Positions 1 through 11,500 of a stretch of 64,000 nucleotides of DNA are shown here, in pieces (position 1 is the stretch's first letter; each line of letters begins with the position of its first letter). This DNA comes from Formicarius rufipectus (Eukaryota; Chordata; Aves; Passeriformes; Formicariidae): positions 628,695 to 692,694 of the forward strand of contig VXAU01003749.1 in assembly GCA_013399695.1 (NCBI GenBank), written 5' to 3'. A model generated the notes under the pieces. That model did no database searches and was not told where the DNA came from. It saw nothing but the letters and a program-made list of their open reading frames with translations. Made by a program: the position numbers and the translations under genes.

Positions 1-2240
1 GATGAGCTTGAATCCAAACTCCTGTCTTTAATATGGTATAAACATGAAGGACTAGTGAATAAGCAAGGCATCTCTGAGAGCGAGCTGTATTTCAAACATC
101 CTGCTTGCATTTAATGAGTTCTAGCCCTGTGTTTTTAAAAGACACTGTATTCAGGCTGTGCTATTGCACCCATAAATGTAATGCAGTGCCAATAAATATT
201 TCTCTGTGGACATGCAATGCAGAATTCTCAATGCAACCATACATCACACTTTTTGTCAACCCATCAGCCTGCCTCACTACAAGTTAATACATCTGGTTCT
301 GCTGGTATTTTTAACCTTTGAAGAGACTAATTTTGGCTTCACTTATTCGGCAGGAATTGCTTGGGTTTTCCTGAAATTTTTCACTAATTTCTCTCTAGAT
401 TATCTATTAGCTTTTGATATTTAATACATGCATGTTAAAATCAAACAGTAACTCCAAAATTCCTATTTTTCCTCTTTCTTCAGTTTAACAACTCTCCATC
501 TCCTTCCCCACACCATTCTGCTGTAAGTTCTCCTGCAGCCATCAACCAGCCACAGCAAGTCAAACACTCCAATTCCTCTTCTGAAAAGAATAAGATCTCT
601 CTCTGTTTAGAGCAAACCGGGTTTAAAATCCTCCTCAAGTATCACAAAGGAAACACGGGAAGGAGAAGTAAAAAAATAAGACATGTCCATTCTTTTAGCT
701 CCTTAAGCTATACTTAGAAACTCTGGAGCAGCAACCAGTGAAGGCAGGAGTGCAGAAGTTGGCTGTAACCGAGGACGGTCATTCCTACACCTGTGGCCAT
801 GTGTCTGCACCTGCACATTCCCTGGGCACCAGCTTCCCCTGTCACAAAAGCCCAAAGTCACAGCCACCTGCAAATGCCCTTTTCATTTCAGAAACCTTCC
901 CCAAATGTCACTGTTTTTCCCACCTTTCATCTAACAATTAATATAAAGTTGTTTTTTTTTTTATGGCATGTAGTCTCACTGACAGGAGATGCAGGCTGCA
1001 AAATAAAGAACAGCTGTAAATCACAGACCTCTGAAGATTATTGCTTTTTGCTTTAAAAAGAAAAGAGGGGGATTATCAAGAGGAATTTCATTAAAATGTG
1101 TAAATACCAATATTTTAGATTCATTTCTTCACTGTTGCTGTTCCAAAAGCATCTCTTCCTCTAGGGAAGACATTCCATATAATGCTTGAAGGGTATTCTT
1201 TTTTTAACTCAGAAAGGCTGCTGCCCAAACCTCCTTGAATGCAATTTTCCAACTAGCTTTCCCACCTAGTAGGGAATATCTCCCACCATTCCACAGGTCT
1301 CACTCAAGTCCGGTGAAGTCAACACACAGACACTGTTTCTAAAGACCAGACATCTCTCTTTCACAAGTCAGAGCACTTTACTGCACAGGCAGATAGTTCA
1401 GAAAGGCAGAATTAAAAAGCAATCACCTCCTGCTGAGACTAGACCAGATTCCAAACTGCAATCTTTTAAGATGGGTTTATTTTGGGTTGTTTTTTTGTGG
1501 ATGTGTCCAGGCTTTGTAAAGGAGATGCGAAAAGCAGAGAATCTGATTGCAGTGACCTTACTGTTGCTATAAAGATCCTTCAGTGGACAGTAAACGTGAT
1601 GAGCTGCTCAATAATTGATTATTTCAAGAACTTAATGCTGAGTGCTTTTCATGCATCAGGACAACACATTATTTTATAGGTGCTGGTGTGTCAGCAAAAC
1701 TCTGCACCACTCACCTCCAGCTCTTGCTGAGTAGAAGAAAAGGATGGAAGTGGGTGTCAGAAGCAGTCCCCTTGAAAGCTGAAAAGCATAGAGTGCCATC
1801 AGCCTCTCCAAAACTGGACTGTGGCAAAGTTTTGATTCACCTCTTTGCACTTAAATGCAATATCCTAGTACTGGTGTTGCTGAGCAGGAGATGTTATTTG
1901 TTTATGGCAAATTCTCATGCTCTTGGAAGCTTTCAATGGAAATTTTCCCAGCAGGTAGAGATCTTGACTCCATCCACACACAGTGTGTTGCTGTGAGGCC
2001 ACAGGTACAGCTCATGGGCAATATATAACGCAACTTATCTTAATTTCCTTCTTCTCAGATGATCTTGGAGCTTGAAAAATAAATAAAGGTCAAGAGAGAT
2101 GCCCACGGGGTTAGGGAACTGGTCAGAAAGATGCCATAGCAGGAGAAGGGAGATCTTAGTGTTGTGTGGACCTTTCTGACCACAAGACACTCAGACGCTG
2201 GAGCTGTGTGTTTTTGGAGGTGTACTGTGCTAAGACCTTT
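1..2240. other. Unique AT-rich non-coding DNA
   Basis: No gene, interspersed repeat or RNA gene is recognisable here. Open frames are at most about 100 codons, lie in several frames and resemble no protein I know. Short T-runs (for example near 950-962) are the only low-complexity sequence. Splice-like or promoter-like signals are no more frequent than expected by chance. Confidence 0.6.
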
Positions 2241-2243
2241 TTT

Positions 2244-2290
2244 TTGTCTTGTTTTGGTTTGGTTTGGTTTGGTTTATTTGTTTGTTTGCT
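2244..2290. repeat. TTTGG/TTTG microsatellite
   Basis: Four to five units of a T3-4G2 motif pass into three units of TTTG, just upstream of a CR1 fragment. It is a short imperfect simple repeat with no coding role. Confidence 0.8.
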
Positions 2291-2310
2291 TTCTACATTG
2301 GGATAGTTAA

Positions 2311-2482
2311 ACAGTGGAAGGGAGGCCCAGAGAAGTTGTGGGACCGCCGTCCTCAGAGGTGTTCCAGATTTGACTAGTCGTGGCCCTGGGCAACCTGATC
2401 TAATTAGACCTTTTCTGAACAGGGGGTTAAATAGGATTGGCTTCTGGAGGAGCCCTTAAACGTAGCTTTTGATTCTGTGAGA
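2311..2482 (+). mobile_element. CR1 LINE 3' fragment, old and diverged
   Basis: The order of blocks matches the last 170 bases or so of an older avian CR1 subfamily: a 'cccagagaagttgtgg' block, then 'cctgggcaacctg', then an 'agggggtta' block, ending in 'gattctgtgaga'. The body and the region before the tail are strongly diverged. The 5' part, including the reverse transcriptase region, is missing, which is normal for CR1. The orientation is read from the tail at the right end. It is non-functional. Confidence 0.75.
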
Positions 2483-5400
2483 CATGAGAAGGAGGGAAAT
2501 ACTTGGCACCTCTAACTTATTCTCCAATCTAACAGAGAGATGTCTATCTAAAATATTACCCATTTAAAAGTGTATGCATTTTGTCATGACAAAAACCTCT
2601 GGGTCAAAGCTCAAAGCTGTTCTGACCATCAGCATTCCTAACAAGGACTTAAATATAAAACCATCTTGAAGACTTAAACCAAATGAATGGAAATTCAAGA
2701 AAAATCTGAACAGGAAAAGAGGGAATAAATAGGTAACTGACCTACTTTTTTTTTACCTCCTAACCTTGGACACATTTAATTGTACCAGATCTAAGGGAAG
2801 CAATAACCTTCAATTTTCCTAAAATGCCCACCATATCTGGAAGGCTTTTAGGGGCAAGCTTGACATTCTGAAACCATCTGCATTCACAAGTGGAAGAGAA
2901 ACAAATAACAGTGACAAGCAAGCTGTGAACAGCTATTCACATCTCGGGCTGTTGTGAACTCTCTCCAGCCGAGTCAGAAGGAGAACACGTTGTGTGTTTC
3001 AACTACTCAGTTGCTCTCAGGCTTCCACAATTCTGGCACTCCTTCACCCGAGTGATTTCACTTGACTCTGAAAGAACTAAAGGGTGTAATTTGTACCTAG
3101 AGGAAGAATCAGTGGGTTTGGCTCCCATTAGAACATGACATTTAAAAGAAGGATCAGACCTAAACAGGATGCATGAAGATATCCATTTAGAGTCTAATAA
3201 AAGCATCTTAGAGATCCAGGTGCAAAACACACCCTTGGTGCAAATAAATCATCAACTTCTACATGACAGATTTACTGATAGGGATAATTTTACTTTCTAA
3301 TGCTCCCTCCTGTCTAGTTTGACTCTCCTTTACTCGGCATCCTTATTTATTTAATATTACTGGATGGCCCAAAATGATAATTACTCTGACAACCAAAGAC
3401 CACCATGACATTGGCAACACGAATAGAATGTAGGAACAAAGAAACTAAAATGGAAGAACATGTCTGGTTCAACTCATTTCACTCCCTCATGACCCTCCTC
3501 TCTCTCACCTGCAAGATAATAATACATTCCTCACACATATTCTCTTCGTAAGTTTTGAAGTAGTAGATAACTCCAGGAAGACTGAATATTTGTGTATGGG
3601 CAACAAGAAAGCAAAAAAATATTCTGAAGTAGTTTGGTTTTGGAGTTTTTTTAAAGGCTTTCTGTGTGCTGTGTCCTCACCAATATGCAAACAAAATTGG
3701 AGCAGCAAAGCCACAAGGAAACAAAAAGATGGTCTTAAGGTGTTGAAACACAGCAATAAACTCTCCACAAAGAGGAAAACGCACTGTGAAACAAAGAGTG
3801 TTTTGCAATACAGTTTCTTCTGGGTTACTATCTGCAGTCATTCCTTTGTCACCAAAAATAAATGTTTGCTATTCTCTACTTCAAGGTGAACAAGAGATAT
3901 CTGTGGTCAGCAGAGGTCAGAGAGTGGCAAAAGCCTCCTGTACTCTAAAATGCACTGAGTGTTCTGCAGTCTGGGGCAAGCAAAGCAATTGCTATGACTG
4001 CTCCTCCATGGCAGCAAAGTGTCAGCAGGTCAGATGGAGACCCCACCCCTCGTGCCACTGCTATTCCTCCCTGCTCCCATGCTGGTGAGGTGGAAGTCCA
4101 GGGAAAAGCAGATGACCTGGATAAGAAGGTCTGGAGAACAGAAGGTCTCATAGCAGGTGGATCACGTAAAGGGCACAAGCAAAAGGGAAAAGAACTAAAT
4201 GCAGAAAAACAGGAAAGAAACAGGTCTAAAACAGGTGAAGAAAGATCTTTCTCTGAATGTGACTAGACCTATGGATTTTTCTTTGAAATTGTTGGTACAC
4301 AGAATTTTCTTAATGCCCAGCTATTGCTGAAGCCCTACAAAGTAAAATGTCCTTTCCCTGCCACCTTTTCATTCAAGGGCAATGCTCTGGTGCAGCTGCA
4401 CATCCAAAACCCAACTGACTATTCACAGGGGACCTAAAGTGGTGCATATGATTAAAATTATATTTAAGCATTCTTTTCTATGTAGGAAAATGTACTTAAA
4501 TATGTATATTGGCAATTAATTTGGGTTACAGAAGGAAGCTGGCAACCACAGGCTGGACAATGACAGAGATGAAATGGCTGCTGTGATTGTTCTTGCCTTT
4601 TTCTAACAAGCAAGGATCTAACAAGATCTGTGGAGTGTAATATCTACTGGAAATGGTAAATTTTACAGATTATAGGTCAGCCAATCTTAAACAGCCTTTC
4701 ATTAAACCATCAGGGATTCCCTCTTGATGCTTAAGAATTATTTCCTTGCCATTTTGCAAACTTGAAGACATCCCAAATATCTGAAGCACACTTAGATCTC
4801 TGTGTACACAACAGAGCACAGGTCACTTTGCAACCCACTGATGCTTTCCCAAGGATTGTATAAGCAGGGAACTCAATTGCTCACTTGGAGGGATTTCCAG
4901 GAAGTCACTGGGCATCACATATCCCAGAGAAATAAAAGCTCTGCAGTACTCAGTAAAAGTCATGTATTTCCCTCCACCACATCTTATTTTCTGTACCTGT
5001 AAGTAGTCCTACATATTTGAAAGAAGCTGATCTCAGGCTCCTTGAAATTTTGCCTCATTTAAATGCAAAATAAAGGAGACATTTCATGCTTTTTTTCTTT
5101 CTTGCATGTTAATTTCACTGATTGATATGTCAGTGGTGTTCATGCTTTGTACTTTATTTTATTGCCTCCTATAAACAATGGAAGTCCATTTGAAAAAAAA
5201 AAAAAAACTAAGATCATGGTAACATTGCAGAGAACAGAAAATCTGCAAATAATTCCCTGGCTCTGGGCAGAAGGTGATGCAAGTTTTTTATTGCAGAGCA
5301 ACAACTTGATCAACCTAGTCCAGTCATTCCTGGACTCATCACTTGTCAGTGTGAAATCTATATTGACTCATCTTTATGGAGAAATCCTGGTTATTACATA

Positions 5401-6400
5401 AAGCAATTAACTTCATTACTATTAAGAAGAATAGGTATAATCAGTAATATGAAAAAAAAAAAAGTCGACAACATTTGAAAAGTAAGATGTTTTCCTCAGA
5501 AAAATATTTAATTTCCCTGTTATTTTATATACAAACTTATGTATATGCATAATGTGTATCTAGACTCTTTCATTTGATGGGTTCACTGAAAACTCATGTG
5601 TTTCTGGCAAAGATATTTATATACATACTTCTCTGCTATTACATATATTTTGCTATTGCAAAAGATTCCTTAATGCCTTTAAAAGCCTTTCTGTATGTAT
5701 TCTTCTCTTCCCACACTCTTCATTATTTAAATTGAAACACAGGTGCCCACACTGGGCACATGAACTGGTTTTGCACCCTGATTTCGTAGGAACACTTTAT
5801 AGATTTGTTGGAAAATGTGCTCCCAGCTAAAAGCCAGATGAAAAGCTGGCTCTGTGATGTGACAAGAGAGAATTTTGTAGCTACCACACCCCTGAGAAGC
5901 TCCAAGGCAGGACGGTGCCTCTGGAAGCTGATGGCCCAAAGCCTGTTTCACTCAATGGGAGACTTTTCAGAGGCTCCATTAGACTATTGGATTGTGCTCA
6001 AAAAGCTTAATTTAAAGGTTTTTCATGACAGGATGTCACTCCAGTGACAGAATTATCCCAAATTCTACAGTTCCCAAAAACAGCAGTGCAATATACATTT
6101 AAACATCAGAGCTGATGTTAACAGCTACAAATTTCAATTCTAGAACAGAGGAGTTGTCCCACCTGGTAAATGTTGATTACTGTATTATTCTCATCTCCAA
6201 AGAGAAGTTCTATATATAGAAAGGGAAAACAGTTATTTTCACACTGATTATTGAGTCACAGTAACCACATTTCACATGGGAAATATTTTATATCTAATTC
6301 AGTATGTGAACAATTATGTACACCACGCCAGTTATTAGTTACCACATGCACCAGTTAGAATGTGTTCCTGGTGCATCACATACTTTATATAGACATATTA
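2483..6400. other. Unique AT-rich non-coding DNA
   Basis: I see no gene or recognised transposon. There are short A-runs at 5192-5206 and 5451-5463, and a slightly GC-richer patch around 3990-4170 whose overlapping frames on both strands (77-100 codons) show no protein features. The rest is AT-rich with many stop codons in all frames. Confidence 0.6.
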
Positions 6401-6403
6401 AAC

Positions 6404-6424
6404 TGGGGTGGGGGGGGGGGGGGA
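6404..6424. repeat. Poly-G run at gap edge
   Basis: An uninterrupted G run of about 15 bases follows 'ggggt' and stops a few bases before an assembly gap. Long G runs can form G-quadruplexes and are poorly sequenced, which likely explains the gap. Confidence 0.9.
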
Positions 6425-6431
6425 GAAATCC

Positions 6432-6829
6432 NNNNNNNNNNNNNNNNNNNNNNNNNNNNNNNNNNNNNNNNNNNNNNNNNNNNNNNNNNNNNNNNNNNNN
6501 NNNNNNNNNNNNNNNNNNNNNNNNNNNNNNNNNNNNNNNNNNNNNNNNNNNNNNNNNNNNNNNNNNNNNNNNNNNNNNNNNNNNNNNNNNNNNNNNNNNN
6601 NNNNNNNNNNNNNNNNNNNNNNNNNNNNNNNNNNNNNNNNNNNNNNNNNNNNNNNNNNNNNNNNNNNNNNNNNNNNNNNNNNNNNNNNNNNNNNNNNNNN
6701 NNNNNNNNNNNNNNNNNNNNNNNNNNNNNNNNNNNNNNNNNNNNNNNNNNNNNNNNNNNNNNNNNNNNNNNNNNNNNNNNNNNNNNNNNNNNNNNNNNNN
6801 NNNNNNNNNNNNNNNNNNNNNNNNNNNNN
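6432..6829. other. Assembly gap (398 Ns)
   Basis: This run of Ns has a poly-G tract on its left and an ATT microsatellite on its right, so the missing sequence is probably simple repeat or very GC-rich. Open frames that cross it are artefacts. Confidence 0.99.
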
Positions 6830-6860
6830 ATTATTATTATTATTATTATTATTATTATTT
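6830..6860. repeat. (ATT)n microsatellite
   Basis: About ten perfect ATT units begin at the last N of the gap, so the true array may be longer and extend into the missing sequence. Confidence 0.95.
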
Positions 6861-7080
6861 CCTGTGCACAGCTTTCTAATCCAGCTGTGTCTGCTGTAAT
6901 CCAAATAGCTGGCCAAAACAAATCTCTGCTGTCTTCTGAGAAACCTGGTCATCAAACAAGCCTGGCCTGCGAGGAAACATCCCTGCTGTGGTTTCAATAA
7001 GTTAGTGCTGAGCTGGGGAACTGTGTTTGAAAAAAAAATACTTCTGGGTAAAGAACAGAATTGAACTGGGAGTGGAACCA

Positions 7081-7660
7081 GCCTCAAAAGTCAGACCTGC
7101 ACTCAGAGGACTGGAGGGAGTGGGGGAAATCTGGAGATTTGTTGCCATGCCATATCCATGATTTAGTCCAACAGCTCATCCCCCCAGGCTGTGGCAGAGC
7201 AGGCTGTGCAGCTGGGAAGGGTGAACCCCGAGGCAAAGCTCATCTCCAGGTTCCCTTTCCTGGGGCCACTTTGGCAATGAGGGTTGGATGTCCCTGTGCT
7301 GACAGATGGCTGTGACCCCTGGGGGGACAAGAACCCGAGCCAGAAGTTCACGGGAGCACACGCGAGGGTTGGCGCCGGCATCGCGTGCTCCTGGTCTGGG
7401 CAAGGAGCTGCCAAACAGCTTCAGAGACTTCCAGGCTTCTCCAGCAGAGGTGCAGAGGGCTCCCCCTGCATCCCAAAACTCCAGGCTTACCCGGACCACC
7501 AACAGTTTCGGTAGGTTGCCACCGTGCAGGCAAGTTTAGACCTGCACACTTGCGGAACCTCCAGTTTGTCTGTCCGCTGTCTTACCAGGAGATGCTCCTT
7601 CCACCTTGTGCTCCACACCCTGGTCAGCTGAGCTGGAGCAGTTTGCAATATGAGTGATTC
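7081..7660. other. GC- and CpG-richer unique block, function unknown
   Basis: This block stands out from its AT-rich surroundings. It has a dozen or so CpGs, tightest around 7330-7390 where 'cacgcgagg' and 'ggcgccggcatcgcg' occur. Open frames of 60-108 codons overlap on both strands, which reflects the lower stop-codon density of GC-rich DNA; none resembles a known protein. On the minus strand there are two consensus-like splice donors, a GTAAG at about 7490 and another at about 7587, but no matching acceptor was identified. It could be an exon, a weak promoter, a conserved element or chance composition. No LINE or LTR landmark is visible. Confidence 0.35.
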
Positions 7661-9480
7661 AAAATATGACAAGTTGATGGTGGATTGCTTAGATTTGGGA
7701 CACTCCTATCACGAAACCAGAAGGGAAGGATGTCTGCTAAAAGGATTCTTGTTAAATACCCCAACTCCCAGTTTCTGAAGGCTGTGGGAATTTTATTGCT
7801 GCTGTTTCTAGAAATTTTTATCCGGTGGCAATACTTGTAATCTAACACTGGCACGACTACATCTGGTAATGCTGCCTGGTCAAAATCAACATCCACACAG
7901 AAATACCCTTCCAAAGACAACAGTCACGGGGATTTATGGCAAAAACACCACTGCAGAGGCAAGGAGGAAATTACCTACAGCAATCAGCTGCCTCTCAAGA
8001 GTCTCCTGTAAGCCTGTATCAACAATTCTATACAGGCCAATAACTAGATGGTGCTGAGAGGAATTGCCTTAAAACCTTCCAGAAAAGAAAATACATATTT
8101 TCATTATTTTAAAGGATATATATGTATACGGAAAGCAGTAGCTCAACAGAATATGCAGTGAAAAACTAATAAAAGGAACACTCAGTGGAACATTGACATA
8201 ATTAGCATTTGCTTTTTAATAGTGTACACTCACATAAACACAGCATGTTCTCAGCTAAGTATAGAAGTATGTTGAGAATAAAAGCACATCTGATTTCCTA
8301 ATAAATTAGAAGTACAAGGAACTGCTTTAGGAAAGAAAAAAAATTCAACAGAAAAAAAGACCTTGCAGTCACTCTTAGATGTCAAATACCATTAAATATA
8401 ACTTTGTCTGTTGCTAGAGAAGATAAAAGCTGTATTTAAAAGCCTTGCCAAAAATGTCCTTTTCAGTACTAATTAGCATCACTGGTCAAAGCTGCTAGAG
8501 CAAAAGAAGAACAGAGAGAGGGAGGACAAGAGAAATAAGTACCATCACTGACACCAACAGGACTTTTTTAGGTTTCATCTCATGATACATTAAAGGCTAT
8601 TTTTCTTTTAATATCATGTCCTAAGCTTACAAGTGCTATGAGCAGATGCCCTTCTCAATCTGCTTTAAAATCAAGTCGAAAGGCACACAAAGAAAAGCCA
8701 AAGCAGAAACTGCCTCTTCGTACTGTTTACCCAGAGAGGAAATCAGCTGTTCTGTGGCATAAAATGAAGCTGAGACCTCCTTGTCATATCTGAGAGCAGC
8801 TTTGGTTCCTATTTCAGGACTGCTCCCCAGTGCCCCTGGATCACCAGGAAAAGACTGAAGCACAGTTAAAGAGTGAGGCCACATGACCATGTGGATTTTG
8901 TCTCAATGCTTTTTACAGTCATACGAGTTTTAGAGATTTCCAAAACAGGGAATCTGACTATTCCAGCAGTGACACCCACTGGGAATTGCAATGGCTTTAT
9001 TTCTGGTTGCTCACCTTTTCCAGCTTTGGCTGTGCAAAACAAACTCCTGTTGACAAGTGAAAGCATTAGAGGCCAAGAGATGCAGGAGTTTCTCGTAGAT
9101 CAGAGTGGAAAATAGGTCATCAGGCATGTTCTCCCCCACTGCCAAAACCTGCTTGGTCTTCTCTGTTGGAAGTGCTGGGGGTCAGCCCATTCATTTGTCT
9201 CCTTTTTCCCTGCTATATACCTGGAACAGCTCAAAATACCAAACCAACCAACCAACAAAACACCAAGCAAAAACCCTTGAATCTTTTCACTTGCATGATC
9301 ACCTGCATTTCATTCCTTCCTACAGTTTAGTTTCTTTCAAAAATAAGGTGCCTGTTGACTTCTCATCCCCACAGAGTTAAATCCAGAGAAAACTCTGGAA
9401 GTGGTGCAGTTCTGTGGGTAAAGTAAGATGAGAATTCCCATATTTCATAATCACTGCTAACTCAAAATATGGGTCAGAGC
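7661..9480. other. Unique AT-rich non-coding DNA
   Basis: No gene or repeat family is recognisable. A short 'accaaccaaccaac' simple stretch lies near 9240-9260. Frames up to 98 codons on either strand show no domain or conserved motif. Confidence 0.55.
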
Positions 9481-11500
9481 CTAAAAACTGATTAGACCCT
9501 TGAGCTTTTCATGTCTCTTCTTGTCATGAGTGGCATGACAGGGGAAGAAGAATAAACAACCCTCCCCCTCCCACTGAGCACACAGGCAGCCTAGGGCGCC
9601 GAATCCCTCGATGCACAGGCTGGAAACAGCGCTGGCATAATGGATACACCAGCTTTCCAAATCTAACCTGTCATTATGCTTCAGCCCTTTTGCCACGAGG
9701 GGATCTTCTCTCATGCTCCTTTCAGACTGACCATGCCCTGAATCGCTGCTAAAAGCTTGAACCAAAGATGAGAGCCTGGTTTGTCCTCAGCATCCTGCCA
9801 ATATCTCCTTAATTACTGGAAGAAGCATCCCGACTAAAAGCCATGTAGTAGATCCGAGCTACAGGCATCCTGTCATCATGGACAGGATCATTTTAGGCTG
9901 CTCACCTGGCACTGAACAGATGGAAATGAGTTTTCTCCCTGTCAGTGAGAATCAATGAGTTAATGATGGATGTCCAGGCATCGACGCTCAACTGAGGCAC
10001 ACTGTGTTTGGTATTTCACCTGCAGGGATGTCCTCACAAATACAAGAGTGGTTTTCTTTGTATCCTGAAAAAGGGTGCTTCAGAGGTCCAGGAGAGTGTT
10101 TTTAAGGAAGTGTCCTTCATGCAGGGCATTAAAGACAGTCTCTTCCCATGTAACAAAAATTAGAAGTGACCAACTTCAGCCTTTCCACAGCAAAACAAGC
10201 ACAGTGAGGCACAGAGTGTGAACAGGGAAGTTTGTTAGGATACATCATGTTTCTGAAGAGTTTCATGTGTGCTTATATGTATATACTACACATTCTGATT
10301 AAATCTTTCTCTCAACTCCAGGCATGAAAATCAAAATGTCAAGGGGAAAAAAAATAAAAAGAGTAAAAATTAGAGTTGCTTTGTTAAGATGGAAAAGTTT
10401 TCAAAACCGAAAATTGTCCCTTGATTAATAGTTTATGCCGCTCTTTATTTCATTTATCTTGAGTCATTGAGCTCTGCAACTGGCATGACAGGAAATTATA
10501 TTATTTCTTGATGTTCATTTTCTCTTAGTTATTAATACCATTCCAACAGGCATCCCCCCTTGCCCCAGGAGGCACAGCTCAAGGAATTCAGACCTGCTGG
10601 TCAGCAGTGTGAACGCCCCATCCGGATCTCCATGGAAATCAAGCCAGTTCATACTTTTCCCTGAGAACCAGAGCCCTGAATTGCTGAAGGTGAATTTGTA
10701 TAAGCAATTCCAAACCACATGGGATGCAGAGGAGATGAAGGTCAGCAAGGAATATCCAGTTCTTTCTGTGTAAACGTGTTTTGTTTCACGTCTCAAGTTG
10801 ACTGGGAAGGGCTCGATGCAGCGCAAGAGGAAGAACGAGGAAGGCAACACGAGGCTTTTCTTTCCGGCGTGTTTCATGCCGTCTCAGCAATGCCTTTTGA
10901 CAGCTCCTCATGTGTTAAAGAGGAATTCTTCAATGTGCAATCAGCAAGGGGGTCTCTGTAGATGCAGGTTGGCATATGGTATCTCAAATTTCTCAGTGAC
11001 AAGTGGCATGTTAGCAGAGCAACAGAGTAGCAGGGAAAAAGACGTTTTGCTAATCACTCCCAGTTGCCCACACCCTCAGGCAGAATCATATTGCTTTATG
11101 CAGATGAGCTCATAACAGTTTCTTCAATTTAGCTTTTATATAAAAAAGTGCCAGCTCCTAACGCTATGTCAACAGGCACCCGAGGGCCTTCCACTTTACA
11201 TTGCAAGTGTATTACTATTTAAAGATGAGCTTTTAGCTTAACATCATTGCTTGCCTTCGGAGTTTAATTACCGCCCTCCCCATGAGGCCCAGTGAACCAT
11301 CCACTCCTCCCACGGGAGTTCTGCCTGGCAATGATCTTTAACTAAATAAGTAAATGCCAAATAAGCACTTCTTAAAGATGCAGTGTCTTGTTTTCTGCCC
11401 AGCTTTGAAGCCTGCACAGCCCAGGCTCTGCTTTGCATCTCCCTGGCAGCAAGGCGTGTGGAACTGGGAGATCTCAGCTGTAAATCTCGTACCTGATATG
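9481..11500. other. CpG-retaining unique block, candidate conserved non-coding DNA
   Basis: There is no repeat landmark over about 2 kb. Although the base composition is ordinary, scattered CpGs are kept: near 9595-9615 ('ggcgccgaatccctcg'), 9835-9860, 9978-9990, 10610-10635, 10770-10880 and 11160-11280. TAAT- and TTAATTA-type motifs also occur (9810, 9957, 11270). In a methylated vertebrate genome, unique DNA of this sort is sometimes conserved enhancer sequence. This is inference from composition only. The longest frame is a minus-strand frame of 120 codons at 10515-10877; it has no recognisable domain, and a methylation-depleted exon cannot be excluded. Confidence 0.3.

Noticed and set aside
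6316..7087. Several open frames of 163-229 codons across 6.4-6.9 kb
   Set aside because: They consist mostly of the 398 Ns plus the ATT repeat, so the openness is artificial.
10515..10877. 120-codon minus-strand frame in the CpG-retaining block
   Set aside because: No recognisable domain and no splice sites in register. The region is kept only as candidate non-coding conserved DNA.
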